The notes beneath the pieces are model-generated. The model made no database searches. It was not told the origin of the DNA and worked only from the letters and a program-made list of their open reading frames with translations. The position numbers and the translations under genes are program-made. 64,000 nucleotides of DNA from Tenacibaculum aquimarinum (lineage in GTDB: Bacteria > Bacteroidota > Bacteroidia > Flavobacteriales > Flavobacteriaceae): contig NZ_JAKGSC010000006.1 of assembly GCF_022478115.1 (NCBI RefSeq), forward strand, positions 54,830 to 118,829, in the 5' to 3' direction. This document shows positions 18,685 to 26,329 of this stretch, piece by piece (position 1 is the stretch's first letter; each line of letters starts with the position of its first letter).

Positions 18685-19290
18685 ATGGATTTATTCAATC
18701 AAACCAATCAACTAAGAAATTTACTTCCCAAAGACGGAACAGTAATATACTACGGAACCATTTTATCAATAGCAAAAGCAACAGATTATTACAATACGTT
18801 ATTAAATACAATCGATTTTAAAAATGATCAAGCCATAATTTTTGGGAAACTAATAACCACAAAAAGAAAAGTAGCTTGGTACGCAGAAAAACCATTTGAG
18901 TATCAATACTCAAAAATTACAAAAACTGCTTTAACATTTACAAAAGAACTCTTAGAGCTTAAAGAATTAGTAGAAGCGCAAACACAGGAAACATACAACT
19001 CTTGCTTGTTAAACTTATATCACGATGGTTCAGAAGGAATGGCGTGGCACAGCGACGGAGAAAAAGACTTAAAGAAAAACGGTGCAATAGCTTCAGTAAG
19101 TTTTGGTGCAGCGCGCAAATTTGGGTTTAAACATAAAGAAACCAAGGAAACCGTTTATAAAGTATTAGAACATGGTTCTTTATTAGTTATGAAAGACCAA
19201 ACACAAACCAATTGGTTACATCGATTACCGCCAACAAAAAAAATAAAAAGCCCAAGAATAAACTTAACGTTTAGAACTATTGAAAGGTAG
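18685..19290 (+). CDS. AlkB-like 2-oxoglutarate/Fe(II) dioxygenase
   Basis: A 201-residue oxygenase of the AlkB family, which oxidatively removes alkyl lesions from nucleic-acid bases. The Fe(II) ligands are visible: His and Asp in 'MAWHSDGEK', and the distal His in 'NWLHRLPPT'. The 2-oxoglutarate-binding arginine is in 'PRINLTFR'. 'NLYHDGSEGMAWHSD' is characteristic of ALKBH2/3-type members. The start at 18685 (MDLFNQTNQ) is chosen because the longer frame runs back through the dispersed repeat. It is probably a single-gene transcript. Confidence 0.87.
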   Translation: MDLFNQTNQLRNLLPKDGTVIYYGTILSIAKATDYYNTLLNTIDFKNDQAIIFGKLITTKRKVAWYAEKPFEYQYSKITKTALTFTKELLELKELVEAQTQETYNSCLLNLYHDGSEGMAWHSDGEKDLKKNGAIASVSFGAARKFGFKHKETKETVYKVLEHGSLLVMKDQTQTNWLHRLPPTKKIKSPRINLTFRTIER

Positions 19291-19327
19291 TTATATAGTG
19301 TGTTTTGTAGTAAAAACATTTCAAATA

Positions 19328-19586
19328 CTATTCTTTTATAAATTCCATTAATTTTTGTGCAATTCCTTGTCTAAAAAAGTGGGTTAACAACTAAACGTCT
19401 AATATGGGTTTAGGAGTCATTGTCAATAATTTCTATAACTCCAGCTAATTCTCCTTTTTTCATGTATCAAAAAAAAACGGAATCTACTTCTCATATATTC
19501 CCCAACAGTTTTTTTAATGGCGAAAAATCAATTGCATTTAATAATTCAGTTTCAATTTTATATGAAACTTGAAAAACTGTATGCAT
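19328..19586 (-). pseudogene. GNAT acetyltransferase pseudogene
   Basis: On the minus strand, fragments read 'MHTVFQVSYKIETELLNA', 'DFSPLKKLLGNI', 'KKGELAGVIEIIDNDS', 'THIRRLVVNPLF' and 'RQGIAQKLMEFIKE'. This is the order of a GNAT N-acetyltransferase, with acetyl-CoA loop R-Q-G-I-A. Stop codons follow 'LLGN(I)' and 'DNDS', and frameshifts are needed near a run of T's and before 'RQG'. It is a decayed gene with no functional product expected. Confidence 0.65.
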
Positions 19587-19860
19587 TTTTTTACTATTTC
19601 TAAATCACTATTTACAAGTTTTTCAACTATATACGTTTTGTTATTAGGTTTTTTTTTTTTTTTAACTAAATGTAAATATGTCATTTTTTTGTTATTAAAT
19701 ATGACAATTATTCATAAAAATGACAGAATTACACAGAATATTACATGAAATACCTGATAAAAGCCCTTGAGTTTATTTTGGTATTTTATTTGCTTATAGA
19801 TAAATGAATTCGTAAAAGATTTCAAATTTGATTTAATGTTTAATTTAAAATTTTGTAATT
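19587..19860. promoter_or_regulatory. AT-rich region upstream of hsp20
   Basis: 274 bases with a long T tract (near 19650) and an inverted pair 'atatgtcat' / 'atatgaca' around 19677-19705, which could be a regulator site for the heat-shock gene. I cannot assign a factor. No gene is visible. Confidence 0.3.
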
Positions 19861-20337
19861 ATGAGCAATTTAGCAACTGTTCCTAAAAATGGAAGTTTAG
19901 CGAACAGCAATTCAAATCAAAACTTCCCAACTTTATCAAATTGGTTAGATGACATTTTTAATAGAGATCTGCCATCAGTATTTACTTCAAATTTTAATAC
20001 TGGTATTACTTTACCAAAAGTAAATATTAAGGAAACTGCCGACGCTTTCATTGTAGAAATGGCTGTTCCGGGTTTAAAAAAGTCAGACTTTCAACTTGAC
20101 CTTGATAATCAAGTTTTATCGATTTCCACCGAAACAAAGGAAGAAAATGAACAAAAGGAAGAAAACTATACTCGTAGAGAGTTTGGTTACTCCTCGTTCA
20201 AAAGAACCTTTAATTTACCAGAGAGTGTAAACGATGAAAAAATTAATGCAAATTATGAAAATGGTATTTTAAGTATTCTTTTGCCTAAAAAAGAAGAGGC
20301 AAAGCAAAAGCCAGCCAGAAGCATTAAGATTTCATAA
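19861..20337 (+). CDS. Small heat-shock protein, Hsp20/alpha-crystallin family
   Basis: A 158-residue ATP-independent chaperone that holds unfolding proteins. The alpha-crystallin domain spans about residues 45-145, from 'LPKVNIKETADAF' and 'VEMAVPGLKKSDF' to 'YENGILSILLPKKE', whose A/ENGIL-type motif is the family hallmark. A C-terminal I-x-I/V-like 'SIKIS' follows. Its Asn-rich N-terminus is variable in the family. It is followed by a hairpin terminator, so it is a single-gene unit, probably stress-induced. Confidence 0.93.
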   Translation: MSNLATVPKNGSLANSNSNQNFPTLSNWLDDIFNRDLPSVFTSNFNTGITLPKVNIKETADAFIVEMAVPGLKKSDFQLDLDNQVLSISTETKEENEQKEENYTRREFGYSSFKRTFNLPESVNDEKINANYENGILSILLPKKEEAKQKPARSIKIS

Positions 20338-20373
20338 TTGTTTCACTAAATTTTAAAGTTAAGTATTGAGAGT

Positions 20374-20400
20374 GATGCTGAATTTTTCAGCATCCTCTTA
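20374..20400 (+). terminator. Terminator of hsp20
   Basis: Inverted repeat gatgctgaa / ttcagcatc around a T-rich loop, followed by 'ctctta', 37 bases after the hsp20 stop. The T tract is weak. Confidence 0.5.
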
Positions 20401-20433
20401 ATAATAAGTTTAATTCTTTAAAATTTTATTGAT

Positions 20434-20706
20434 ATGCCAAGAAAGTTTAAATCTGGGGAATGGGTAAAAGTTAAAGGAAAACTTACCTCTCCGAAAATGC
20501 AAGTTATTAAATATGTTCCAAAAGAGGATTCAATATTCCGTTTGGTTGATAATGACAGTTATTTGGAATGTGTTTGGTATAAAAATGGTGAACGAAAATC
20601 AGAAGTGTTTCACCAAAATAGATTGATTAAAATGATAGAAACTGGTGGTTTGTTAAAAACATTTAGAACAAACCCAAAATTAAGTTTAACTCAAAAACTA
20701 AAGTGA
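20434..20706 (+). CDS. DUF2158-like small protein
   Basis: A 90-residue protein. 'FKSGEWVKVKGKLTSPKMQV' near the start and 'LECVWYKNGERKSEVFHQNRL' after it resemble DUF2158 (YodC-like) proteins, in which a G(D/E)xVxLKSGGPxM block is followed by a VxCxWF block and a conserved F...L. It is thought to form a small SH3-like barrel. Function is unknown. Its TGA stop overlaps the ATG of the following lipoprotein gene, so the pair is coupled. Confidence 0.7.
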   Translation: MPRKFKSGEWVKVKGKLTSPKMQVIKYVPKEDSIFRLVDNDSYLECVWYKNGERKSEVFHQNRLIKMIETGGLLKTFRTNPKLSLTQKLK

Positions 20707-21194
20707 TGAAAAAGTATATTTTATTATTGATGGTTGGTTTGTTAAGTGTTAGTTGTAAAGGGCAAGAAAATGAGACCAAAAAATTTGAAAAAGAAGAGGA
20801 TAAGACTAATATAGTAGAAGAGCCTAAAGGAACTTGGAAAGTTGATAAAGAATTTGATGAAAACGGAAATTTAATTAGATACGATAGCATTTATTCTTGG
20901 TCTTCCAATGATAAGTTCGATAATTTCTCATTATCTGATAAAGATAGTTTAATGAAATCTTTTAAATCACAATTTTTCTCAAGCTATTCAGGGTTTAAAA
21001 ATCAAGGATTTGAAGATGTTTTTTCTCAAGATTCACTTTTTAGCAAACATTTCTTTAACGATAATTTTTTTGAAAGTAATTTTGGAAATGAATTTATTGA
21101 TATTGATAAATTAAGGCAACAAATGATTGCAAGACAGAAGAGGTTTTTAGAAAAATATCATTCAGAATTTATTAAACCTAAAGACGAAAACTAA
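20706..21194 (+). CDS. Secreted lipoprotein of unknown function
   Basis: About 162 residues. The lipobox is in 'GLLSVSCKGQ' (Cys about residue 17), so it is exported and lipid-anchored. The mature part is acidic and Ser/Phe/Asp-rich, with repeated 'FF' and 'S-D-S-L' stretches ('DKDSLMKSF', 'SQDSLFSKHFF'). The start is the ATG overlapping the preceding stop (tgatg); GTG at 20703 is the alternative. The family is not recognised. Its terminator overlaps the stop codon. Confidence 0.7.
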   Translation: MKKYILLLMVGLLSVSCKGQENETKKFEKEEDKTNIVEEPKGTWKVDKEFDENGNLIRYDSIYSWSSNDKFDNFSLSDKDSLMKSFKSQFFSSYSGFKNQGFEDVFSQDSLFSKHFFNDNFFESNFGNEFIDIDKLRQQMIARQKRFLEKYHSEFIKPKDEN

Positions 21195-21210
21195 ATAGTT
21201 TTCGTCTTTT
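21180..21210 (+). terminator. Terminator overlapping the lipoprotein stop codon
   Basis: Perfect 12-base stem aaagacgaaaac / gttttcgtcttt with the TAA stop inside the 6-base loop, then T residues. It insulates the convergent cassette array to its right. Confidence 0.85.
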
Positions 21211-21234
21211 CATTGCTTTGGTCAAATGTTTGGC

Positions 21235-21360
21235 TACGTTGTTGTTTGCTGTGGTTAGTGGCGTTATTAAGCAACTAATTTGGCAAATACAAACCGAATA
21301 GAATATCCGCTAGAATATTCGAAAGTAGGCTAGGACTAGCGATAAATTATATACGGTATT
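21235..21360 (-). repeat. attC-like site A1 (degenerate, distal end)
   Basis: The core letters are altered: it starts 'tacg' instead of 'aacg' and ends 'ggtatt' instead of 'ggtgtt'. The interior 'gcaactaatttggcaaatac' and apical gaatatcc/gaatattc are clearly family. It is the last site read on the minus strand. Confidence 0.7.
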
Positions 21361-21371
21361 GGCAACCGTCT

Positions 21372-21755
21372 TTATTTTTCAGGTTTATAATTCAGAGTGT
21401 TTCCTCTCGGAATATAACTCAAACTTAATAATTCACTACTGTATTCAAGTATAGAATATTCTAAAGAGTCAGAATCATTCGTTATCGTTAGATATTCGAA
21501 AGGTTTATGATCAGTTCCCAATTCCTTTATGTATTCTCTTCGTATATTAAAATCGTAAACATCGGAAGAGTCAGTTTCCATTCCTTTGTAAAACATAATC
21601 CATTTTCCGTTTTTAATTTCAATTCCGGCAAGAGAGTCAATTGTGCTTATCCAACGTCCGTTTTTAAATTCCGTAAGTTTTATAATAGAATTTTGTTGAA
21701 ATTCAATTTCGCTTTTTTTTGCGTCTTCTTTTACTCCTTTTGCAAAGTCAAACAT
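21372..21755 (-). CDS. Cassette 1: probable membrane-anchored protein, start uncertain
   Basis: A 127-residue frame from the first ATG (MFDFAKGVKEDAKK), mostly polar, containing 'FKNGRWISTIDSLAGIEIKNGKW'-type repeats of an 'IKNGKWI' motif. The same frame stays open upstream and there encodes a clear transmembrane helix ('ITKKRILITIIGTVIIGIAY') directly joined to the ATG. No ATG, GTG or TTG exists between the helix and the upstream stop, so either a rare start codon (ATT/ATA) is used or the gene has lost its start. The upstream frame overlaps the end of the preceding cassette gene. Family not recognised. Confidence 0.55.
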   Translation of the reverse strand: MFDFAKGVKEDAKKSEIEFQQNSIIKLTEFKNGRWISTIDSLAGIEIKNGKWIMFYKGMETDSSDVYDFNIRREYIKELGTDHKPFEYLTITNDSDSLEYSILEYSSELLSLSYIPRGNTLNYKPEK

Positions 21756-21847
21756 TTCAATTCCGAAATAAGCAATTCCGATAATTACAGTCCCAATTAT
21801 TGTTATTAAAATTCTTTTTTTCGTAATATTTTGATTTTTAGATTTGG

Positions 21848-22285
21848 TTAAAATGTGTTTTTATCTGCTAGTTTATTCTTTCTAGTAACATTTATATTTA
21901 ATATTTTAAAAAGATGATCGAAAGCGTTGTATGCTCTTCGAGCCATTTTTTTATCTTTGAATCGAAAAGAATGCCAGTATCCTTCAACATCAATATACAC
22001 TCTGTAATAGGAATCGGAATATTCAACTCCTAATAATTTATGTTTTTTGAATTCTCTTCTAATCGGAGTATCGTATTCGTTTTTATATACTCTTGAATAT
22101 ATAATTTGTTTTTCATTCATTTCTACCTTTATATTTGTGGTAGTGTATGGGCTAATAACTCTTAATTGTTTTGGTAAAGCCTATTCATTAAGCCAATTAA
22201 CTGTTTCGTTAACTGTGGCATCAGATTGCGCGTTTAAATTTAAAATACCAATAAATAGACTAAGAATAAATAGTGTTTTTTTCAT
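21848..22285 (-). pseudogene. Cassette 1: secreted protein gene interrupted by an in-frame TAG
   Basis: From ATG at 22285 the frame gives a signal peptide ('LFILSLFIGILNLNAQ') and 'SDATVNETVNWLNE', then TAG at 22181-22183. The same frame continues as 'ALPKQLRVISPYTTT' into a 90-residue stretch starting at 22120 (MNEKQIIYSRVY...) with 'GYWHSFRFKDKKMARRAYNAFDHLFK'. With one base change it would be a 145-residue exported protein. As it stands, only the C-terminal 90 residues might be made, without a signal peptide. Family not recognised. Confidence 0.65.
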
Positions 22286-22317
22286 GTTTGTAATTTTGAT
22301 TTACCCTAATATTTGTT

Positions 22318-22441
22318 AACGGTTTTGTGTATGATACGTTGCGTATGTAAGCAACTAATTTAGTAAATAATAACTAAATAAAAAGTCCTCACAAACTTTC
22401 GTAAATAGGTGAGGACTTAGCAATAAATTATAAACGGTGTT
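22318..22441 (-). repeat. attC-like site A2
   Basis: Starts aacggttttgtgtatg, ends ataaacggtgtt. The apical stem differs from other sites: 'aagtcctcac' pairs with 'gtgaggactt' over a longer spacing. Cassette 2 begins gttggc here. Confidence 0.8.
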
Positions 22442-22456
22442 GGCGGTAGTTTTTAT

Positions 22457-23065
22457 TTATGCATCTACAAAAATTACTTGACCCGTAATAAATCCATCAA
22501 CCGAACGTTCAAAAGCTTTACCTACTAACTTTCCAGGAACTGGCTCAAAACCTGGCATAATTTCACCATAAACATCCCAAGCCTCTTCTAAAACAGTTGG
22601 GTTTATTGAGTTTACTCGAATTCCTCTTGGCATTTCAAAGGCAACACATTTAACGAATGTATCAATTGCTCCACTTGTAGTTGCGTCTGCGATCGCAAAT
22701 GGAATCGGTTTAACATTTAGAATTCCCGTAATTAATGTGAAAGAACCGTTATCTGCAATGTATTCTTGTCCTATACGAACAATATTAATTTGTCCCATCA
22801 TTTTACTTAAAATGGTACTCATCCATTGTTTTTCCGTCATGTCTGTAAAACTAGCATATTCACATACACCAACAGTATTTACAACAGCATCAAAATGCCC
22901 TACATCTTTGAAAAGTTTTCTTAAGGATTCTTCGTTAGTAATGTCAACTTGATAATCATAGTTATTAGCAGTACGCCCAGCAGTTATAACTTTGTGTTTT
23001 CTTAAACCTGTAAGCGCAGCCTGTCCCATTTTTCCGTTTGCTCCTATTAAAATTATTGTTTTCAT
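22457..23065 (-). CDS. Cassette 2: atypical short-chain dehydrogenase
   Basis: A 202-residue Rossmann-fold protein. The glycine-rich 'LIGANGKMGQAAL' binds NAD(P). 'DAVVNTVG' and the C-terminal 'PRGIRVNSINPTVL' are short-chain dehydrogenase/reductase motifs. The usual catalytic Tyr-x-x-x-Lys is missing: the place is taken by 'AIADATTSGAIDTF', as in a known subgroup of small SDRs. It may bind a nucleotide without classical dehydrogenase chemistry. It lies 67 bases downstream of a Crp-type regulator in the same cassette, which likely controls it. Confidence 0.8.
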   Translation of the reverse strand: MKTIILIGANGKMGQAALTGLRKHKVITAGRTANNYDYQVDITNEESLRKLFKDVGHFDAVVNTVGVCEYASFTDMTEKQWMSTILSKMMGQINIVRIGQEYIADNGSFTLITGILNVKPIPFAIADATTSGAIDTFVKCVAFEMPRGIRVNSINPTVLEEAWDVYGEIMPGFEPVPGKLVGKAFERSVDGFITGQVIFVDA

Positions 23066-23132
23066 ATAATATCTGTTTTTAAATTATATGCAAATTTATG
23101 AAGCACTAAAGGTTTAAGAAGAGGACATTTGT

Positions 23133-23696
23133 CTAATACGTAATATTAGCCCTTATTCTACTAAGATGACGTTGTGTAACACCTAAGTAAGATGCTATGT
23201 AATGTAGTGGAATCTCTTTGATGTATTCAGGTTGTGTTTTAATTAAATCTAAATAGCGTTGTTGAGCTTTATCTTTTTGATGATTAAATATCCATTTTTC
23301 TAATTCTACATATTCTTTTTCGGCAATAATTTTCAAAAAACGCAACCAATTACTATTTGATTTCGCTAAATTTTCTAACGTTGCTTTTGGTATTGAAATT
23401 ATTTCAGCATCTGTTAGAGCTTGAATATTTTCTTCAGATTTTTTTTGTGAAATAAATGACGAATAAGCCATTAATAGTTTATTTGGAAAAGTGAAACAAT
23501 AAGTGATTTCATCGTCATTGTTTGAAAAGTAATAAGAACGAAAAATTCCACTTTTAACAAAAGCTATAGTATTGCAAATTTCATTATTGTTAATATATAA
23601 ATCACCTTTTTTTAATAAAATGGTTTGAGATAATTTCAAGAAATTATTAATTTCTATGTCTGTAAATAAATTAAATGATTTTAAATATTCATTCAT
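23133..23696 (-). CDS. Cassette 2: Crp/Fnr family transcription regulator
   Basis: A 187-residue regulator. The N-terminal cyclic-nucleotide-binding-like beta-roll spans about residues 10-115 ('LLKKGDLYINNNEICNTIAFV', 'GIFRSYYFSNNDDE'), and a dimerisation helix and C-terminal helix-turn-helix follow ('IPLHYIASYLGVTQRHLSRIR'). No FeS-cluster cysteines are seen, so it is not Fnr-like in redox sensing. Adjacent to the SDR gene in one cassette, it is an unusual case of a cassette carrying its own regulator. Confidence 0.85.
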   Translation of the reverse strand: MNEYLKSFNLFTDIEINNFLKLSQTILLKKGDLYINNNEICNTIAFVKSGIFRSYYFSNNDDEITYCFTFPNKLLMAYSSFISQKKSEENIQALTDAEIISIPKATLENLAKSNSNWLRFLKIIAEKEYVELEKWIFNHQKDKAQQRYLDLIKTQPEYIKEIPLHYIASYLGVTQRHLSRIRANITY

Positions 23697-23733
23697 TTCT
23701 TTCTTTAATGTTTTGTATGCTCAAATTACTGCC

Positions 23734-23859
23734 AACGGTTACGTATAAGAGCAGTAGCGAAAAAAAAACGTAATAGCTCTAGATTTACAAAATACTAAAT
23801 TAAAAATAAAATAGCGGCTCGAGTTAACACCCAAACCGCTATTACTTTTATACATTGTT
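23734..23859 (-). repeat. attC-like site A3 (divergent interior)
   Basis: Starts aacggttacgtataag, ends tttatacattgtt; outer stem gtataa/ttatac. The inner stem agtagcg / cgctatt and the central part are unlike other sites. Cassette 3 ends carry gttagctaca / tgtagctaac, a perfect 10-base private repeat. Confidence 0.75.
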
Positions 23860-23870
23860 AGCTACAGGCT

Positions 23871-24980
23871 TTACTCTGTTATAGTCTGAATTATTTTTAA
23901 AGCTACATCTTTCGAGGATAAATAATTTTGACCAGTTATCACGTTACCTTGAACCTCAATATGAACAGAGTTTTTCGGAGAATATTTAAATATACCTCCT
24001 CTTTCTTCTATGGTCTTTTGAATTAAAAAAGGGAATTGCTTAAAATATTCCGCACCTTCTTTTTCATAAGCTTCTGGGTATCCACTAATGGTTTTTCCAT
24101 TTACCAAGTATTTTCCTTCTTTTGTTTTTAAATTTACGATACCTGCTGTTCCATGACATACTGAAGATATAATACCATTATATTCTTCATAAATGGTCAT
24201 TGATATTTTTTGGATAGCTTTATTCTTAGGCACATCATACATAGCACTTCCTCCACCAATATAATGAACTGCTTTATAATTTTTTGCGGTGATTTCTTTA
24301 GGTTTTTTTGTGTTTTCTAGGGCATACATAAAATCTTGGTTGTATAATAACTTTTTTTGTAGTGAATCAGATGTATTAATATACGCAAGCGGAATACTTC
24401 CTCCTGTTGGACTAACGAAGTCGACAGTAAATCCTGCCTTTTTAAATGTATCATAAGCATTAACTATTTCAGAGAAACTATTACCAGTTGGAATATCAGA
24501 TTCTCCATGAAATGAAACATTTGATACTATAAATAAGATTTTATCTCCTTTTTGGTTACTTTTTTCATTACTGGCAGTTTTGCTAATGATTTTCCATTCG
24601 TTTTCAATTTTTTTTAAAAGAAATAAATCAATATATCTCAAACCACTCTCAGAGATAATAATTTCTGCTTTTGCTGTTGCAATACCTTCAAAGTTATCAA
24701 TAGATAAAATGTTTCCAATTCTTCCCGTAAACTCCCCTTCTTTTTTATTTTTATACCAACTTGCATATTCTTTAGCAGGAACAGTCCAAAGTGTTTTGTT
24801 GTTTTTTTCTAAATATAGATTGGCATTGGTATAAAATGCTTTTTCAATAAGCTTAGATTTGTTGTAAGAAGTACCGTTTATATAATTTAAAAGAGTGCTT
24901 TCAATTTTAGATACTTCCGTTTGTGAAAAAACTGAAGAGTTAATTATTAGAAATCCAATTAATAAAAGAAAATGTTTCAT
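23871..24980 (-). CDS. Cassette 3: exported NTF2-like plus DJ-1/PfpI-type protein
   Basis: A 369-residue protein with a signal peptide ('LLIGFLIINSSVFSQ'). Residues about 25-135 resemble an NTF2/SnoaL-like putative lumazine-binding domain ('YINGTSYNKSKLIEKAFY', 'FLLKKIENEWKIISK'). Residues about 145-368 are a DJ-1/PfpI glutamine-amidotransferase-like domain with the nucleophile elbow 'SSVCHGTAG'. Such proteins include chaperones, proteases and glyoxalases; which applies here is not clear. An AraC-type membrane regulator gene lies upstream in the same cassette, with a hairpin between them. Confidence 0.8.
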   Translation of the reverse strand: MKHFLLLIGFLIINSSVFSQTEVSKIESTLLNYINGTSYNKSKLIEKAFYTNANLYLEKNNKTLWTVPAKEYASWYKNKKEGEFTGRIGNILSIDNFEGIATAKAEIIISESGLRYIDLFLLKKIENEWKIISKTASNEKSNQKGDKILFIVSNVSFHGESDIPTGNSFSEIVNAYDTFKKAGFTVDFVSPTGGSIPLAYINTSDSLQKKLLYNQDFMYALENTKKPKEITAKNYKAVHYIGGGSAMYDVPKNKAIQKISMTIYEEYNGIISSVCHGTAGIVNLKTKEGKYLVNGKTISGYPEAYEKEGAEYFKQFPFLIQKTIEERGGIFKYSPKNSVHIEVQGNVITGQNYLSSKDVALKIIQTITE

Positions 24981-25061
24981 AAGTATTTTTATTGTTGTTA
25001 ATTAAATTGAACAGCAATGATACTATGAATGTTTGTTGAGATATCTACAAAATTATACATT

Positions 25062-25091
25062 AAAACTCCTGTTGTATACATCAGGAGTTTT
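25062..25091 (-). terminator. Hairpin between the AraC-type and DJ-1-type genes of cassette 3
   Basis: Stem aaaactcctg / caggagtttt with T/A tracts on both sides, just after the stop of the AraC-type gene (minus strand). It means the downstream gene needs its own promoter or read-through. Confidence 0.75.
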
Positions 25092-25098
25092 AATATCA

Positions 25099-26139
25099 TT
25101 ATTTATTTCGAATGTATTTAGCTGGAGTTGTGTTTGTTACCTTTTTAAAAGCAGTGTAAAATGTGCTATTTGAGTTAAATCCGCATTTTTCAGCAATGAT
25201 TTCAATTTTTAGATTAGGGTGAGTTTTTAAAAGATGTTTTGCCTCTTCAATTCTATATTCATTAATAAATTGAGAAAAGCTTTTGCTTAAATTATTATTT
25301 AAAAATTGCGATAATAACTGTGGGCGTATATTAAGTTTTTTAGCGAATATGGGTAGTGTTAGGTTGGCGTTTTTATATAACTTTTCTTCATTTAAGATAG
25401 ATGTAATTTTTTGTTTAAGTTTTTGTGCTTCATTTTCGTCAATTTGAATATTAACATATTTTTCTTTTTTTTCTGAGATAACAAAGTCCTTTTTTCTCTT
25501 ATAAAAAAGAAGTAATATAGATAAGTAAAACACAAAAGAAAAAGAAAGAGCTCCCGAAATATAAGATGTGTAAGATGCAGTATAATAGGCTGTCCAAATA
25601 ATAAGTACACCAAAAAAAACACTTAAAGCCCAAATTTCATTATAATTTAGTTTTGCTTTTTTTATTAATATTTTTCGTAAAGTGCTTTTTAGTAAAAATG
25701 CTGATGCTAGAATATATAAAACCCATTGATAATTAATTATTTTGTAAAAATAATTACCCCAAAGTTCTGCGTTTTTTTGGTATGGATATAAAAAACCAAC
25801 ACCCAGAATAATTAATAGGAATAATGAAATATGAGAATAAAAAAATTTGTTTGATTGCTTATCACCTTGAGTTTTAGATTTAATATAAAAATATAGAAAT
25901 GGTCCAATAAAAAAACAAGCAGATAAACCTATTTGCAGGTAATTTTTTGAGAGTTCAGGGTTAAAATAAAAGAATAAAGACTTCCAAACACGGATACTTA
26001 AAACAGCTAACAATGCACCTAAAAAATAATTTGATTTATTTATTGGTTTAGCAATAAATAAAAAATAGATACTTAAAACGATACTATTAAAAGCTCCTAT
26101 AGCACTAAAGAAAAATATTAATTTGTTATCTAAATTCAA
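25099..26139 (-). CDS. Cassette 3: membrane-anchored AraC-family regulator
   Basis: A 346-residue protein with about seven hydrophobic segments in residues 7-215, then a cytoplasmic C-terminal AraC-type DNA-binding domain. The two helix-turn-helices are 'LPIFAKKLNIRPQLLSQFLN' and 'IEIIAEKCGFNSNSTFYTAFKK', the latter followed by 'TPAKYIRNK'. This 7TM-AraC form is common in Flavobacteriia and senses unknown envelope or metabolic cues. It probably regulates the NTF2/DJ-1 gene that follows it in the cassette. Confidence 0.85.
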   Translation of the reverse strand: MNLDNKLIFFFSAIGAFNSIVLSIYFLFIAKPINKSNYFLGALLAVLSIRVWKSLFFYFNPELSKNYLQIGLSACFFIGPFLYFYIKSKTQGDKQSNKFFYSHISLFLLIILGVGFLYPYQKNAELWGNYFYKIINYQWVLYILASAFLLKSTLRKILIKKAKLNYNEIWALSVFFGVLIIWTAYYTASYTSYISGALSFSFVFYLSILLLFYKRKKDFVISEKKEKYVNIQIDENEAQKLKQKITSILNEEKLYKNANLTLPIFAKKLNIRPQLLSQFLNNNLSKSFSQFINEYRIEEAKHLLKTHPNLKIEIIAEKCGFNSNSTFYTAFKKVTNTTPAKYIRNK

Positions 26140-26170
26140 TTCGTATTCTTGGTTTTTATAGCTTGTAGCT

Positions 26171-26295
26171 AACGGTTTTGTGTATGATTTCGTTGCGTGG
26201 TTTAAGCACTAAAGTTAGCAAATAAATCACAGATAGAAAGTCCGCGAGGACTTTCGTAAGTAGGCTTGAACTAGCAATAAATTATATACGGTGTT
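26171..26295 (-). repeat. attC-like site A4
   Basis: Outer stem gtgtat/atatac (one G-T pair); apical gaaagtcc/ggactttc with a gcga loop. Cassette 4 begins gttgtgggca. Confidence 0.9.
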
Positions 26296-26329
26296 GTGGG
26301 CAGTTATTGTTTTTCTTTATTCTACATTA

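Noticed and set aside
23133..23696. Phage or transposon integrase hidden in the array
   Set aside because: All larger array frames were read through; none shows the R...H-x-x-R...Y pattern of tyrosine recombinases or a DDE/serine recombinase motif.
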